Below are positions 43,180 to 55,115 of a stretch of 64,000 nt of DNA, piece by piece (within the stretch, counting starts at the first letter, position 1; every line of letters begins with the position of its first letter). The DNA is from Budorcas taxicolor (taxonomy: Eukaryota; Chordata; Mammalia; Artiodactyla; Bovidae): contig NC_068912.1 in NCBI RefSeq assembly GCF_023091745.1, positions 51,263,067 to 51,327,066 of the forward strand, in the 5' to 3' direction. Below the pieces are notes generated by a model. The model searched no databases, had not been told where the DNA came from, and was given only the letters and a program-made list of their open reading frames with translations. Both the position numbers and the translations under genes were made by a program.

Positions 43180-44610
43180 GCCTAAGGTACAGCTGTCCTG
43201 GGGATTGTGTCGGGTGTAGGCATAGAGTTCATCCTTCTGGGCTTTCCAAATACTCCATGATTCAACCCCTTCCCATCCCATTGTACACTTCTATCCTGCT
43301 TGTTCCTCGACAGTCAACTCCTCCACGAAGCTGGCAACTCATGAGTCTCCAAGCACACAGAAACTCAGTCCCAGAAACTTGTCTGCAGTTGGATCCCTAT
43401 GTCTTTACTTCTTAGCCATAGCTAGATCATCTCTCAAGCCCAGCTCTCATCTGCCTCCTCCAAAAAGTTTTCCTTAACTTCTACAGTGCATGCTGACCTT
43501 TCTCCTGTGGATCTCCTATTTTAGTGACATTCATTAATTATGTTATTCATTAATTCATTCAATGCATTGGCAAGTCTTACCCATTCTATACGAAAAATAC
43601 TTCCTAAATTCATTTAGTTCTGTCCATCTCTACTGCTTCCACCCTAGTCACCTCTTGCTTGAATTATTAAATATCCTTGTAACTGGTCTCCTTGCTCTTG
43701 CTCTTTGTTGTTGTTTAGTCCCTCAGTTGTGTCTGACTCCTTGCAACCCCATGGACTGCAGCATGCCAGGCTTCCTTGTTCTTTACTATCTCCTGGAGTT
43801 TGCTCAGATCGAATCGATGATGCCATCCAACCATCTCATCCTCTGTTGGCCCCTTCTCCTGCCCTCAATCTTTTCCAGCATCAGGGTCTTTTCCAATGAG
43901 TTAGTCTTCGCATCAGGTGGACAAAATATTGGAGCTTCAGCTTCAGCATCGGTCCTTCCAATGAATACTCAGGGTTGATTTCCTTTGGGATTGATTGGTT
44001 TGATTTCCTTTCATTTCAAGGGACTCTCAAGAGTTTTCTTTTGCTCTGCTTCTCTCCAACTTTTTCATACTCTGTGGAGCATCCGGCAAACTTGTATAGA
44101 TAAATTAGCCCCTGTCGTTCTTTCGCTTGCAGTCTTCTAGTAGCTTCCCAAACTCACTATAGCCCAGAAGGCTCTGCTAATCTGGCACTTGAGTGTTTTC
44201 CCAGCCTCTTCTCATCCTCTCATTTCTCTTGCTCATTCTGCTTCAGGCCCCTCAACCTTCTCTCTGTTCCCCACAAAAGGCCAAACCACTACCACTGCCT
44301 TAGGTTCTTTTCTCTTTCTGGGTCTCCTGCCTAGTATGTTTTCAGTTCCTCAATGCTTGCTTCCTTCTCATTTCAGCGTTCTTTTCAGCTGTGGCCTTCT
44401 TAGTGAGATCTTCCCGGAACACTATCTAAATTAGTTCCTGCTCTCCTCAAGTCACACTTTATCTCATTGCACTATTTCTTTTATATCATTAACATTTTAT
44501 GAACTTACCTGTTTTCTTTATATTGTCTGCTTCTTTCCAGTAGAGAGAAAGACAATACCCATCTTTTTCACCACTGTAACCTCAGAGTTTAGAATAGCTT
44601 AACATGTACA
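43180..44610 (+). mobile_element. L2 LINE, long, split by BovB
   Basis: Before the BovB: cactgcttccaccctagtca-like, cacctcttgcttgaattatt, aactggtctccttgctcttg. After it: cagtcttctagtagcttccc, aggcccctcaaccttctctc, ttttctctttctgggtctcc, ctcaagtcacactttatctc. This is L2 ORF2 to 3' region in sense order. The 43180-43560 part is less certain. No functional frame remains. Confidence 0.6.
43705..44038 (-). mobile_element. BovB LINE 3' end, nested in L2
   Basis: gttgttgtttagtccctcag to agggactctcaagagttttc, antisense BovB 3' ~330 bases. A possible 7-base flank ttgctct (43698, 44041) lies in low-complexity L2 sequence. Confidence 0.92.
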
Positions 44611-44890
44611 AAACTAAAAAATATTGTTTAAAAATTTATTATATGGGTATTAAATATCGTCTTTTTGTGAAGCACTGATAATCAATAAGCACTTCCATTG
44701 ATGAGAGAGATGAATGCCTATTCTTAAAACAGAGTTTCTCAAAGGTAGTCCACAAACTCTGGTGATCTGTCAAGGAATTTGCAAGTGATTTGATGGTTTT
44801 AGAGGAAAAACTGATGGGCCAATTTTGTTCACATACACTTAACTAGTTTAAAATGTAAGATTAGTTAAAATTTCCATAGAATTTTTATTT
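44611..44890. other. Unassigned, possible hAT remnant
   Basis: gagtttctcaaaggtagtcc at 44732-44751 with acaaactctggtgatc resembles the start of a MER-type hAT element (ttctcaaactggggtcc). Too diverged to assign firmly. Confidence 0.35.
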
Positions 44891-46167
44891 GTTGCTGTTG
44901 TTCAGTCACTAAGTCATGTCCAACCTTTTGTTACTCCATGGACTGCAGTGTACCAGGCTCCTCTGTCCTCCACTGTCTCCCTGAGTTTGCTCAAATTCAT
45001 GTCCGTTGGGTCAGTGATACTACCTAACTGTCTCATCCTCTGCCACCCACTTCTGCCCTCAATCTTTCCCAGCATCAGAGTATTTTCCAGTGAGTTGGCT
45101 GTTTGCCTCAGGTGGCCAAAGTATTGGAGCTTCAGCATCAGTCCTTCCAATGAATATTCAGGGTAGATTTCCTTTAGGATTGACTGGTTTGATCTCCCTG
45201 CTGTTGAAGGGACTCTCAAGCATCTTCTCCAGTATCACAATTCAAGAGCATCAATTCTTCAGTGCTCCACATTGTTTTTGGTCCAATTTTCACATGTGTA
45301 CTTGACTATTGGAAAATCCATAGCTTCAACTATACAGACCTTTATCAGCAAAGTGATGTCTCTGCTTTTAATATGCTGTCTAGTTTTGTCACAGCTTTCC
45401 TTCCAGGAAGCAAGCATCTTTTAATTCATGGTTGCCGTCACTGTCCGCAGTGATTGGGGAGCCCAAGAGAATAAAATCTATCATGGCTTCCACCGTTTCC
45501 CCTTCTGTTTGCTGTGAAGTGATGGGAACAGATGCCATCATCTTAATGTTTAGCTTTTTAATGTCTAGTCTTTTGAATGTTGACTTGAAACCCACCTTTT
45601 CACTTTCCTCTTTCACTGTCACAGGAGGCTCTTTAGTTCCTCCTTGCTTTCTGCCATTAGAGGGGTAATCTGCATATCTGAGGTTATTGATATTTCTCCC
45701 AGAAATCTTGATTCCAGCTTGTGATTCATCCAGACCAGCACTTGGCATGATGTACACTGCATAGAAGTTAAGCAGGGTGACAATATACAGCCTTGCTGTA
45801 CTCCTTTCCAAATTTTGTACCAGTCAGTTTTTCCATATCCAGTTCTAACTATTGCTTCTTGACCCACATACAAGTTTCTCAGGAGACAGGTAAGGTGGTC
45901 TAGTATTCTCATCTCTTGAATTTTCCACAGTTTGTTGTGATCTACACAAGTCAAAGGCTTTAGCATTGTCAATGAAGCAGAAGTAGATGTTTTTCTGGAA
46001 CTCCCATGCTTTCTCCATGATCCAATAAAAATTGGCAATTTGATCTCTGGTTCCTCTGCCTTTCCTAAACCCAGCTTGAACATCTGGAAGTTCTTGGTTC
46101 ATGTACTGTTGTTGAAGACTAGCTTGAAGGATTTTGAGCATAACCTTATTAGAATGTGAAGTGAGCA
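44891..46167 (-). mobile_element. BovB LINE 3' ~1.3 kb, antisense, decayed
   Basis: Antisense from the BovB terminus (gttgctgttgttcagtcact) through the RT domain to cataaccttattagaatgtg and aagtgagcag. Minus-strand frames 45389-45811 and 45619-46083 carry RT pieces (RNLYVGQEA, LRYADYPS, QAGFRKGRGTRDQIANF). The active-site motif reads YADYP after a frame disturbance, so it is dead. It is older than the copies at 18 and 22 kb. Confidence 0.93.
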
Positions 46168-46181
46168 GGAAGTTCTGTTAC

Positions 46182-46390
46182 TTTTTTTTTTTTTTTGCCA
46201 GTAAACAACTTAGTCTTTTATTTGCCCAAGGCCAGCTGTTGTAGGCACTGAGGCCCCAAGACTTCCAGAAGGGATGGAGGGGTGGGGGTGAGCCATCCTG
46301 CCTCCCAGGTGCTGCCTGTCCTATCCTGCTTCCTGCAGGAGGTGGGAGAGTAGATAAAGTGTACACTTGCATCATCAGGTATCTCTCAGT
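46182..46390 (-). pseudogene. Retrocopy of an unidentified mRNA 3' end
   Basis: On the minus strand, ~190 bases of balanced, non-repeat sequence end in gggcaaataaaagacta, a canonical AATAAA (46217-46222) exactly 20 bases before a 15-A tail (46182-46196). This layout fits a 5'-truncated, reverse-transcribed mRNA 3' untranslated region. The source gene is not recognised. No clear target-site duplication is seen; the 5' flank is a Bov-A, which may have replaced it. Alternatives are a tailed small repeat I do not know, or an alternative end of the neighbouring BovB. Confidence 0.5.
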
Positions 46391-46392
46391 TT

Positions 46393-46518
46393 TGTGTGTG
46401 TGTGTCAGTTGCTTGGTGGTGTTTGACTCTGTGACCCCATGGACTGTAGCCAGCCAGGTTCCTCTGCCCAGGGGATTCTCCAGGCAAGAGTACTAGAGGG
46501 GTTGCCATGTTACCTTCT
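46393..46518 (-). mobile_element. Bov-A SINE monomer
   Basis: gtgtgtgtgtgtcagttgct, tgaccccatggactgtagcc and ggattctccaggcaagagta are one reverse-complement Bov-A unit with a (GT)n at its 3' side. Confidence 0.85.
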
Positions 46519-47002
46519 TAATAATTGTTTCTTTTTATTCACTGCAGGGACTGCATTGGTTGATAATTTCAGTTATCAACTCTAGATTATTTGGGATAAT
46601 GTGTTTCATGTCAGGATAGTGTTAAAATTCTTAATTGTAAAAACCTGTATTTTTACTGTTACTATTGTGTTGCATTAAATTTGTCATGATACAAAAGTAG
46701 TTCATTAAAGAGTAAAATTAGTGATGAAATAGTGCAATACAAAATAACTCTGTAAGTGTAAATGTTGAATAGGGCTACAGTTTGAATATACACCATGAAT
46801 CTTTATGCGCTAGGGGACAAAATAATTTATAGGCCTGTTGACTTGGCATCATAGCTGAAAATGAGAAGTTCAAATAAGAAATAATAGTGCTGAATGTTTG
46901 AAAAGTGGACTTTATTGGATTTTATTGTAATGATCCCTAAGGGTATTCTTTCTTGTGATACTCTGTCCTATGGTGGGACAAAACCATAAAACTTTGAAAC
47001 AT
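46519..47002. other. Unassigned sequence
   Basis: About 480 bases of AT-rich DNA, no element recognised. Confidence 0.5.
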
Positions 47003-47120
47003 TTTTTTCTTTTTTTGGCAGTTCACTTGGCTTGTGGGATCTCAGTTACCCACCCAGGGACTGATCCTGGGCAATGCAGTGAAAGTCCAGAATCCTAACA
47101 ACTAGGTACCAGGGAACTCC
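47003..47120 (-). mobile_element. CHR-1-type SINE
   Basis: tttttttggcagttcacttg, gggatctcagttacccaccc and ggtaccagggaactccc are the reverse-complement short CHR SINE. Confidence 0.85.
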
Positions 47121-47699
47121 CCACAATTTTAAAACAAAGTATGGTTACTTCTCTGTTAAATCAAATGATATTTTCCAGAGTAAGTATAGGAAACTGATTA
47201 ATTTTGTCAGTAAAGGTAGAGAGGAGACCAGAACTACAAAAATATTGTTTAAAATTGTACTTCTTAGAGCAAAATCATACAAGTTACATTGCCATGAAGA
47301 CACTTGAATAACCAGCTTAAGCTTAGATAATTAATGGTAAGTGTTGTGTTTGGAGAGAAAGCAGAATAAGCTTTGGGCACAATTCTTTTTAATCAGGAGA
47401 TCCTTCTGAAAGTTAGTAAAGAAAATGACTTATGACTCATTTAGACTGTATAGATACTTTGACTATCCAGTGAAAAGTTGGAAACAGTTTTTATCCTTCT
47501 GTTTTGGGATAATTATTAATTTAAAAACTATTATGTCTTGTTTATAATTTTAAAAATTAAAGTGAATTTACAGCTAACTGTGGTAGATTGAACTCATGTT
47601 TACTTTCCACTACTTCCTCAAAATTGTTAGTAAATGGATTTTTGAAAAAGGATAAGTGTACTTCTGCTTTAATCTACCGTGGAGTAATAGGGATCACAT
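47121..47699. other. Unassigned sequence
   Basis: About 580 bases of AT-rich DNA, no element recognised. Confidence 0.5.
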
Positions 47700-48390
47700 T
47701 TACCCTGCCACTGTAAACAACCAGAAACTGTACAAAAAGTATGAAATACCTGTTTTCTGGTGTTGGGCTAGAAGTAGTACAGGATTGTGATTCCTGAGGG
47801 AAGAGAGACAAATGAAGTGAGCTCTGTCGTCACCTAGGCTTTTACCTAGAGGTACATTCTGGATCATGGAGCAGGGTCGGGGGGGTCGCAAGTATAGCAC
47901 AGTGGTCTCACTGACTGGAGGGGACAGAGATTGGAGGTCAGGGAGGTTGAAGCAGATAAAAGTTGTGAGGAAGAATTCCATGCAAGAGACAGTTATGCAG
48001 AAAAAGAGCTCCAGAAATGTTAAATCTTTTCTGAATACCAAGAAATAATACTAAGAAACAATGGTGAAAACCTTTCTAAATTTGATAAAAATGCTAAGAC
48101 AGTGATCTAAGAAGCTTGGTGAACCCCAAGCAGGATAAAACTGCAAACCCTGAAACTCACACCAAACCCCATCATAATCAAGTTGCTGAAAACCAATGAT
48201 AAATAGAGAAATCTTAAAAGCAGCTAGAGGGAAGAAAGACAGTATGTACAGAAAACCAAAGGTAAGGGTCACTGTAGACTTATTGTCTCCAGCTATGCAA
48301 GCGAGAGACAATAGAATGGCATCTTTAGTGCGCTAAAAGAAAATGATAGCTTGGAAATAAGTGAAAGCATTCTTCAAAAGTAAAGGCAAG

Positions 48391-48515
48391 GGAGTTCCCT
48401 GGTGGTCCAGTAGTTATGACTCAGTGCTTTTGCTGCCAGGGCCCAAGTTCAATCCTTGGTTGGGCAACTAACATCCTACAAACCGCATGGTGTGGCCAAT
48501 AAAAACCCCAAACAA
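48391..48515 (+). mobile_element. CHR-1-type SINE in L1M
   Basis: ggagttccctggtggtccag, gttcaatccttggttgggca, ggtgtggccaataaaaa then an A-rich tail. Imperfect flanks aaaagtaaaggcaa (48376) and aaaactgaaggcaa (48530). Confidence 0.88.
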
Positions 48516-50530
48516 ACAACAATAAAAACAAAACTGAAGGCAAAACAATAGTTTTTTTCCAACAAATAAAGTTGAAATAATTTATAAATATGCTGCTGTA
48601 TGAGAAATATTGAGTTATTCAGGCAGAAAGAAAAAAATCAGGTAGAAATGTGGACCTACACAAAGGAATGAAGAGTACTTGAAATGGCATAAATGTGAGT
48701 AAATATAAAAGACTATCTTCCTTCTCATTAAAATTTTTATTTAAAATACAATTGACTATTTAAAGCAAATACCAGGGTTTAGATGATATATAGACGTGAA
48801 ATGTATGACAATAGTAGTACAGATGGAAGGAATGAGATGATAGTTATAAAGTTTATTATTAGGTTTTTACATTGTATTTCAAGTGATATTATTTGAAGGT
48901 GCAATGTGATAGATAAAATATGCATATTTCAAACCCTAGAGCACTCACTAAAAAAAAAATAAGCAAAAACAAAACCCCAAACCAAAAAGGAAAAACAGAG
49001 AACTATAGCTGATAAATCAGTATTGGAGATAAATTGGAGTGCTAAAAATACTTAATATAAAGTTAGGCAGGCAAAAAGGGAAAACAGGACAAAATAAAAA
49101 ACAAATATGAAGATGATAGACTTAAACCCAACCATATTAATTATTGTTATCAAATATAAAGGGTCTAAACACCCCAATTATAAGGCAGAGATAGACTTTT
49201 ATCCAGTTAGGATAAAAAAACAAAACCCGACTGTGCTCTGCCTAGAGGGAATCTACCTTAAATATAAATACACAGGTAGATTAAAAGTAAAAGGATGGAA
49301 GTTATACCATGCAAACACCAATCAGAAAAGAGCTAGCATGACTATATTAATAGCAAAGGATATCTTAGAACAAGAAATTTCATATGGAATAAAGAAGGTC
49401 ATTTCATAGTTGTTGAGAGTACAGTCCATCAGGAGGACATAACAATTCTAAATGTGTGTACATCCAATAACAAAGTTTCAAAATACATGCAACAAAAACT
49501 GATAAAGAAATTAACAAACTATTATTGTTAGAGGTTTCAACATTCCTCCTTTAGTAAATAATAGGATAAACTGACAATATCAGTAGGGATTTGGATGATA
49601 TTAATAATACTATCAACCAACATGATCCAACTGACATTTACAGAACACTCTACTCAACAACAGCATTATGCCATGTTATGAATTATAAAACAAGTCTCAA
49701 TAAATGTAAAACATTAAAATCATACAGAGTATGTTTTCTAATAAGAATGGAATTTAAAATTATTAACAGATATTTGGTAAAAATAGCATATCTTTAAATA
49801 ATGTAAGGATCAAATTAGAAATCACTAAAGAAATTTTAAAATATTTTGAATAATGATGAAGAAACTTTTCAGAATTCATGGGATACAGCTTAGTAGATAT
49901 GTACAGCTTAGAAAAGAAGAAAGTTCTCCAATCGGTGACTGAGGCTTTCACCTTAAGAAATTAGGAGAAAAGAAGCAATTTGAGTCCAAAGGGAGTGGAA
50001 GGAAGGAAATAATAAAAGTCAGAAAACAGAAAAAGAAAGAAAATTAATGAAATAAATTTAGTTTTTTTAAAAAATCAAGTTGCTACATAGAATGATCAAG
50101 AAAAAAGACAAATTTCCAGTATCTTTCAGAAAAAGAGAAAACACTACTAAAACCCTGTGTTAATTAAGGGGATAATAAAAAGATATTATGAATAACTGTG
50201 CAAATATATTTGACAGCTTCGATGAAATGGAAAAACTCCTTGGAAGACAGTTTTCCAATACTGACTCAAGGAGAAACATTTCTGAATATCCATCTATCAA
50301 TGAAAGTGATGAAATTCATATTAAGAAATGTTTTCACAAAGAAAACTCCTAGGTCCAGATGGTATTATTGGTGAATTCTGCCAAAAATTTAAGAGATAAT
50401 ACCAATCCTTTAGCCCTGAAGAACTTTCAGAAAATAGAATTGGATAGTATACTTTCCAGTTCATTTTATGAGACTGATATTAAACCAGACAAAGACATTA
50501 TAAGAAAAAAATTGTAAAGCAATGTCCCTT

Positions 50531-50800
50531 GCTGCTGCTGCTGCTAAGTCACTTCAGTCGTGTCCGACTCTGTGACCCCATAGACGGCAGCCCACCAGGC
50601 TCCCTTGTCCCTGGGATTCTCCAGGCAGGAACACTGGAGTGGGTTGCTATTTCCTTCTCCAATGCATGAAAATGAAAAGTGAAAGTGAAGTCGCTCAGTC
50701 GTGTCCGACTCTTAGTGACCCCATGGACTGCAGCCTACCAGGCTCCTCCTTCCATGGGATTTTTCCAGGCAAGAGTACTGGAGTGGGGTGCCATTGCCTT
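50531..50800 (-). mobile_element. Bov-A2 SINE in L1M, full length
   Basis: gctgctgctgctgctaagtc at the left through both Bov-A units to gtgccattgcctt at the right. Close to the family norm, so recent. Confidence 0.95.
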
Positions 50801-51147
50801 AGGAACAGGCAAAAATCTTTAACAAACTATTAAACAGCAATATATTATTAATAAAAGGTAAATATGTCATGATTCAGTAGGACTTATCCCAGGGATGCAA
50901 GGTTAATTTAACATTTAAGTATCAGTAAGTATAAATTACATTAACAGAAATAAAGAAAAAATATCTTTATAGATATGCATGAAAGCCTTTTGGCAAAATT
51001 CAACAACCATTATGAAAATCTTCCAGTAAACTGAATACCAGGGAACTTCTTCAACTTGATAAAGGTTTTCCATGAAAACCTACATTTTATTCTTAATGGT
51101 GAAAGACTATTTCCCTTCTAAGATCTAATGCTTTCACCACTGTTCTT

Positions 51148-51470
51148 CCTTTTTTTTTTTGTAATAGTTTATTCATTTGTTTTTGGTTGAGCTGGGTCTT
51201 CATTGCTGCACGTGGCGCTTTCGCTAGTTGTGGCGAACAAGGGCTACTCTTTATTGTGGTATACGGGCTTCTCATTGTGGTGGCTTCTCTTGTTGTGAAG
51301 CACAGGCCCTAGGACAGTGGCTTCAGTAGTTGCAGCCTGCAGGTTCAGTAGTTGTAGTTCTCGGGCTTAGTTGCTCCATGGCATATGAAATCTTCCCAGA
51401 CTAGGGATTGAACCTGTGTCCCTTGCACTGGCAGGCAAATTCTTATCTACTGTACCACCTGGAAGGTCCA
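51148..51470 (-). mobile_element. Long CHR-type SINE in L1M
   Basis: ttttggttgagctgggtctt at the left, gtaccacctggaaggtcc at the right. Flanks caccactgttctt (51135-51147) and caccacggctctt (51469-51481) agree at 11 of 13 bases. Confidence 0.9.
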
Positions 51471-51747
51471 CCACGGCTCTTTTTTCCCACTACTTACTTT
51501 TTAATATTGTTGTGACGATCCTATCCAGGGTGATAAGGCAAGACATAGAGACTGGCAAAGAAGAAATAAAATAGTATTATTTGCAGATGACATGGTTAAT
51601 TATGTAGAAAATTCTGATTCTATAGAAAAGCTGTTAGAACTAATGTAAAGTTCACAGGACAAAGTCAATATATAAAAATTATTTTTCTTTATACCAGCAA
51701 TGAATAATTGGAGATGAAAAATTTAAAATACCACTTATCATAACATA

Positions 51748-51939
51748 GGGCTTCCCTGGTGGCTCAGGTGGTAAAGAATCCACTTGTGGGAGACCTGGGT
51801 TGGGAAGATCCCCTGGAGAAGGGAATGGCAACCCACTCCTGGATTCTTGCATGGGAAATTGCATGTACAGAGAAGCCTGCCAGGCTACAGTCTGTGGGGT
51901 CGTAAAGAGTCGGACAGGAGTGAGCGACTAACGCCACAG
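51748..51939 (+). mobile_element. Bov-tA SINE in L1M
   Basis: gggcttccctggtggctcag, then a head shortened by ~15 bases (cttgtgggagacctgggttg), then the Bov-A body to gagtcggacaggagtgagcg. Flanks taacata at 51741-51747 and 51940-51946. Confidence 0.93.
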
Positions 51940-51956
51940 TAACATAAAAAATACTT

Positions 51957-52087
51957 AGGTAGGGGTGGATACTCAGATGGGGGCGGTTGTGTGCATGTGG
52001 GGGTGGGGTATATGGGAACTCGCTGTACTTGTATTTTGCCATGAATCTAAAACTGCTCAAAAAACTAAAGTTTATTATTTCAAAAAA
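51957..52087 (+). mobile_element. Old L1 3' end inserted in L1M
   Basis: gtgtgcatgtgggggtgggg, tatatgggaactcgctgtac and ctaaaactgctcaaaaaact followed by an A tract are an old L1 3' terminus with a tail. The surrounding L1M is mid-ORF2, so this is a separate 5'-truncated insertion of ~130 bases. Confidence 0.62.
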
Positions 52088-52534
52088 ACACATGAAATAT
52101 TCAGGGACATATTTTCCAAGATTTATGTGAGACTTGTATACTAAAAACTACGAAACACTGCTAAGATAAAGTAAAGGAGACCTAAATAAATGGAGAGGCA
52201 TGGCATGTTCATGAACTGGAAGACTTAATATTTCTGAGACATCTATTTCTCCAAACCTGTAAATTCAATGCAATCATAATCAAGCTGATTCTAAAATTTA
52301 TAGTGTAATGCAAAAGAGCTAGAATGGCCAAAACAGTTTTGAAAAGGACAAAGAAGGAAGTCTTACACTACTTAATTTGAAGACGTACTATAAAGTTACA
52401 GTTATCAAGACATTCTTGGTATTGGCATAAGGATAGATATATTGGTCAATAGAAGATAATAAGAGAGTTGTTACAGACCCAAACATGTATAGTAAATTGA
52501 CTTTTTTAAAAGATGGCTCTCTTTTTCTTTCTTT

Positions 52535-52887
52535 TCTTTTTTAAAACAGATTATTTATTTATTTATGGCGGCGCTAGGACTTCGTTGCTGCACATGGGCT
52601 TTCTTTAGTTGCTGTGAGCAGGGGCTACTCTTCTTTGCGGTGTGCGGGCTTCTCATTGGAGCAACGAGTTGCAGAGTCCTGGCTCTAGGTGTGTGGGCTT
52701 CTCTTGGTGCGGAGTACAGGCTCTAGGTATGCGGGCTTGAGTTGTTGCAGCACTCAGGCTCAGTGGTTGTGGTGCACGGGTTTAGTTGCTCTGTGGCATG
52801 CGGAATCTTCCCAGACCAGGGATCGAACTTGCGTCCTCTGCATTGGCACCACCGTACTGATGGACCACTGTGCCACCAGGGAAGTTC
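52535..52887 (-). mobile_element. Long CHR-type SINE in L1M
   Basis: gattatttatttatttatgg and aggacttcgttgctgcacat at the left, gtgccaccagggaagttc at the right. It carries extra bases near the tRNA head (caccaccgtactgatggacc). Confidence 0.9.
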
Positions 52888-53190
52888 TGTGGTCAGCAAT
52901 TTTTGACCAAGTGTCTGAGGTATTTCAGTGGGGAAAAGGAAAATCTTTTCAGGAAATGATGCTGTATCAACTGGATATCTATATGGAAACAATCCCTAAC
53001 CTTCCACCATGCACAAAAAGTACCAGAAATGGATCCCAGACCTAAACATAAAAGCATAAATTATAAAGCTTTTATCTAGAAGAAAACTTCAGAGAAAAAA
53101 TTTCACAACTCTGGAGTAGGCAAATATTTCTTCAGTAGGATACAAAAACCACAAATGAAAACTTAAAGAATTAATCAAAATTTAAAGAAC

Positions 53191-53754
53191 CCAGGTGAAC
53201 TAGCCCAAGTAAGAAGCAAATGTATTTACAGAGGTGATGAAAGGAATGCCTAAGAGAGCTGTGCAGCAGAACTAGAGGCATCCTGTGCAGACTGGAACAG
53301 AAAGACTCTGGGAAAGTTGTGTTCAAGGGATTGATAGACTTCTGATGTGTTTAAATAGGAGTGGAGATTAACAGGGTGGAGAGTTTGGTAATGGATTAGT
53401 GAAAGATGCATAGATACTAAGAAAACTCAGACAAGTATGAATTCTAGTTACTAGTTGTAAAAGGAGGAATGAGAAACCATACTGCATGGCCTGCCTGTAA
53501 TAGCATTACAGATGATAAAAATGTAAACATTGAATATTAATCTAATTAGAAATGATATTGAAAGGATGGAAGAGGGAAAACGTCGAGTGTCAGGTATGTG
53601 GTGGTTTCTAGTAGTGGTAAAAGACATCCTCATCTTCTATAAGCATGTTAGTTGAATACATAGAGTGGGAAAGGCAGGGAAGGGAATGCAGAAGGTGGCT
53701 GTTTTTCATAAATGTCTTGTAGAATATTTTGAGTTTCTTGAACTATGCTTATGA
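53191..53754. other. Unassigned sequence
   Basis: About 560 bases with no recognised element or gene. Confidence 0.5.
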
Positions 53755-53962
53755 ACATGATTTGAAGCCTCATACTGCCACTTACTGATTGCGTGACTTT
53801 GATCACTTAACCTCTCTGTGCCTCAGTTACATCTTTTGTTGAAAATTAGTATAATAATTGTGCTTTCCTCAGGAAGTTGTTATTAGAGTGAACTAATTTA
53901 ATCTATGCAAAATACTTGGGATAATGTCTGGTACAAAGTAAGTGCTGTGTAAGTGTTTCTGT
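53755..53962 (+). mobile_element. MIR SINE, near full length
   Basis: actgccacttactgattgcg, tgactttgatcacttaacct, ctctgtgcctcagttacatc and gtctggtacaaagtaagtgc are sense MIR in order. Confidence 0.78.
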
Positions 53963-54107
53963 TATAATTGTGTACAGCCTTTACTTTGAAAAGTATTAAA
54001 ATGAAAGTAAAAACAAAAACTGTGCTGAATCTTAAAAGCTTTTACCTGATGTTGTGGCCTCTGTGTATTTACCTAATATTGGTGATCTCTGTATCTTTAA
54101 GTCCTCT

Positions 54108-54240
54108 TAAGTAAATAACCCTGTAAGGAATGTATTTTTATTATTCTCCATTTTCAAATAAGCTGAGGCTCAGAGAAGTTAACCACCTACCCAAGATCAA
54201 CCAGCTAGTTATTGCCAATAGCCCCAGTGTTAGGATTTCC
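54108..54240 (-). mobile_element. MIR SINE
   Basis: cattttcaaataagctgagg, ctcagagaagttaaccacct and aagatcaaccagctagttat are reverse-complement MIR. Confidence 0.68.
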
Positions 54241-54539
54241 ACTGGGCCAACCTGGCCACAAATCCCCGCCTTTTCCCATTTGCCTTGCAGGCTCACAGTT
54301 TACTGAATGTTTCACAACCCAAGGTAGGCCGCAAGTTTCTGTGGGGGAGTGAGGGAGTGAACAGGGTACAGTCCTACATACCTCATAGAGAAACTGCACG
54401 GGGCATCATGGAGCACACTCAGTGAGTAATCACAGATGGGGAGGCCTGGCCCATGGCGAGTGCTCAATAATATATGTTAAATGAATGCATGCGTGTGTAG
54501 GGTTCTGAAGCCCTGGGTAGATTTCTTTTTTTCTTAATA

Positions 54540-54712
54540 TATATATTTCACTGAAGTATAGCTGACTTACAATGTTTCAGGTGCACAGCAAGGTGATTCA
54601 GTTATACATATACACATATTATTTTTGAAATTATTTTCCATTATAGGCTATTACAAGATACTGACTATAGTTCCCAGTGCTATACATAGCATATGTTGCA
54701 TATATATTTTTT
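54540..54712 (-). mobile_element. L1 3' region fragment, antisense
   Basis: cactgaagtatagctgactt, acaatgtttcaggtgcacag, gattcagttatacatataca and tatagttcccagtgctatac match the same antisense L1 3' region seen at 5.3-5.5 kb. An AT-rich run follows to 54838. Confidence 0.7.
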
Positions 54713-54984
54713 AATTAGAAATCTAGCATTCTATTCATATTAAGTCAAACAAGTGAAATCAAAATGTCATAAAGGTTTTAGGCAAAAATGCATAAATTTT
54801 CTAAAATATATATATTATACATATTCATATATATATAAGCTTTTCTACTATGCTTGATAAAGAACAACAAGGAAAAAAAGATGGAGAAATTGGAAAACAT
54901 AAACTAAATGAATTGGGAGCACTGAATATGAAATAGGAAAAGTGAAACAAACTAGATAATAGTAAAAGATCATCGTATAGTCCA

Positions 54985-55115
54985 GTTGTTTTTGAACATA
55001 AATACTCATCAGAAACATAGCTGGTGCTCTGGAGAAAAAAATGCCAATACCTGGGCATTTGCATTTTTCAGAAAATTTCAAGATAATTCTGATATGCATC
55101 TGGGTCTTAAAAAGT
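54985..55115 (+). mobile_element. Possible MER20-type hAT element
   Basis: catttgcatttttcagaaaa and aagataattctgatatgcat resemble the MER20 block (gaaatgcaaattctc, ccaggtgattctgatgc). Short and diverged. Confidence 0.42.

Larger units (their letters stand above)
47700..53190 (+). mobile_element. Old L1M LINE, ~5.5 kb with six nested insertions
   Basis: One sense L1 can be followed over the whole span: upstream part (aaaccaatgataaatagaga, tcttaaaagcagctagaggg, ctacacaaaggaatgaagag), ORF2 start (attaaaagtaaaaggatgga, caaaatacatgcaacaaaaa), middle (ttatcccagggatgcaaggt, tttgcagatgacatggttaa) and late ORF2 (aaaccacaaatgaaaact). It ends before the L1 3' end. The cagatgacatg block corresponds to the RT active-site region, but stops and frameshifts are frequent. 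Removing the insertions leaves about 4.2 kb. Confidence 0.8.

Noticed and set aside
50521..50560. (GCT)n run as an expandable triplet repeat
   Set aside because: It is the reverse complement of the normal (CAG)n end of Bov-A2, five units long here. Ordinary for the family.
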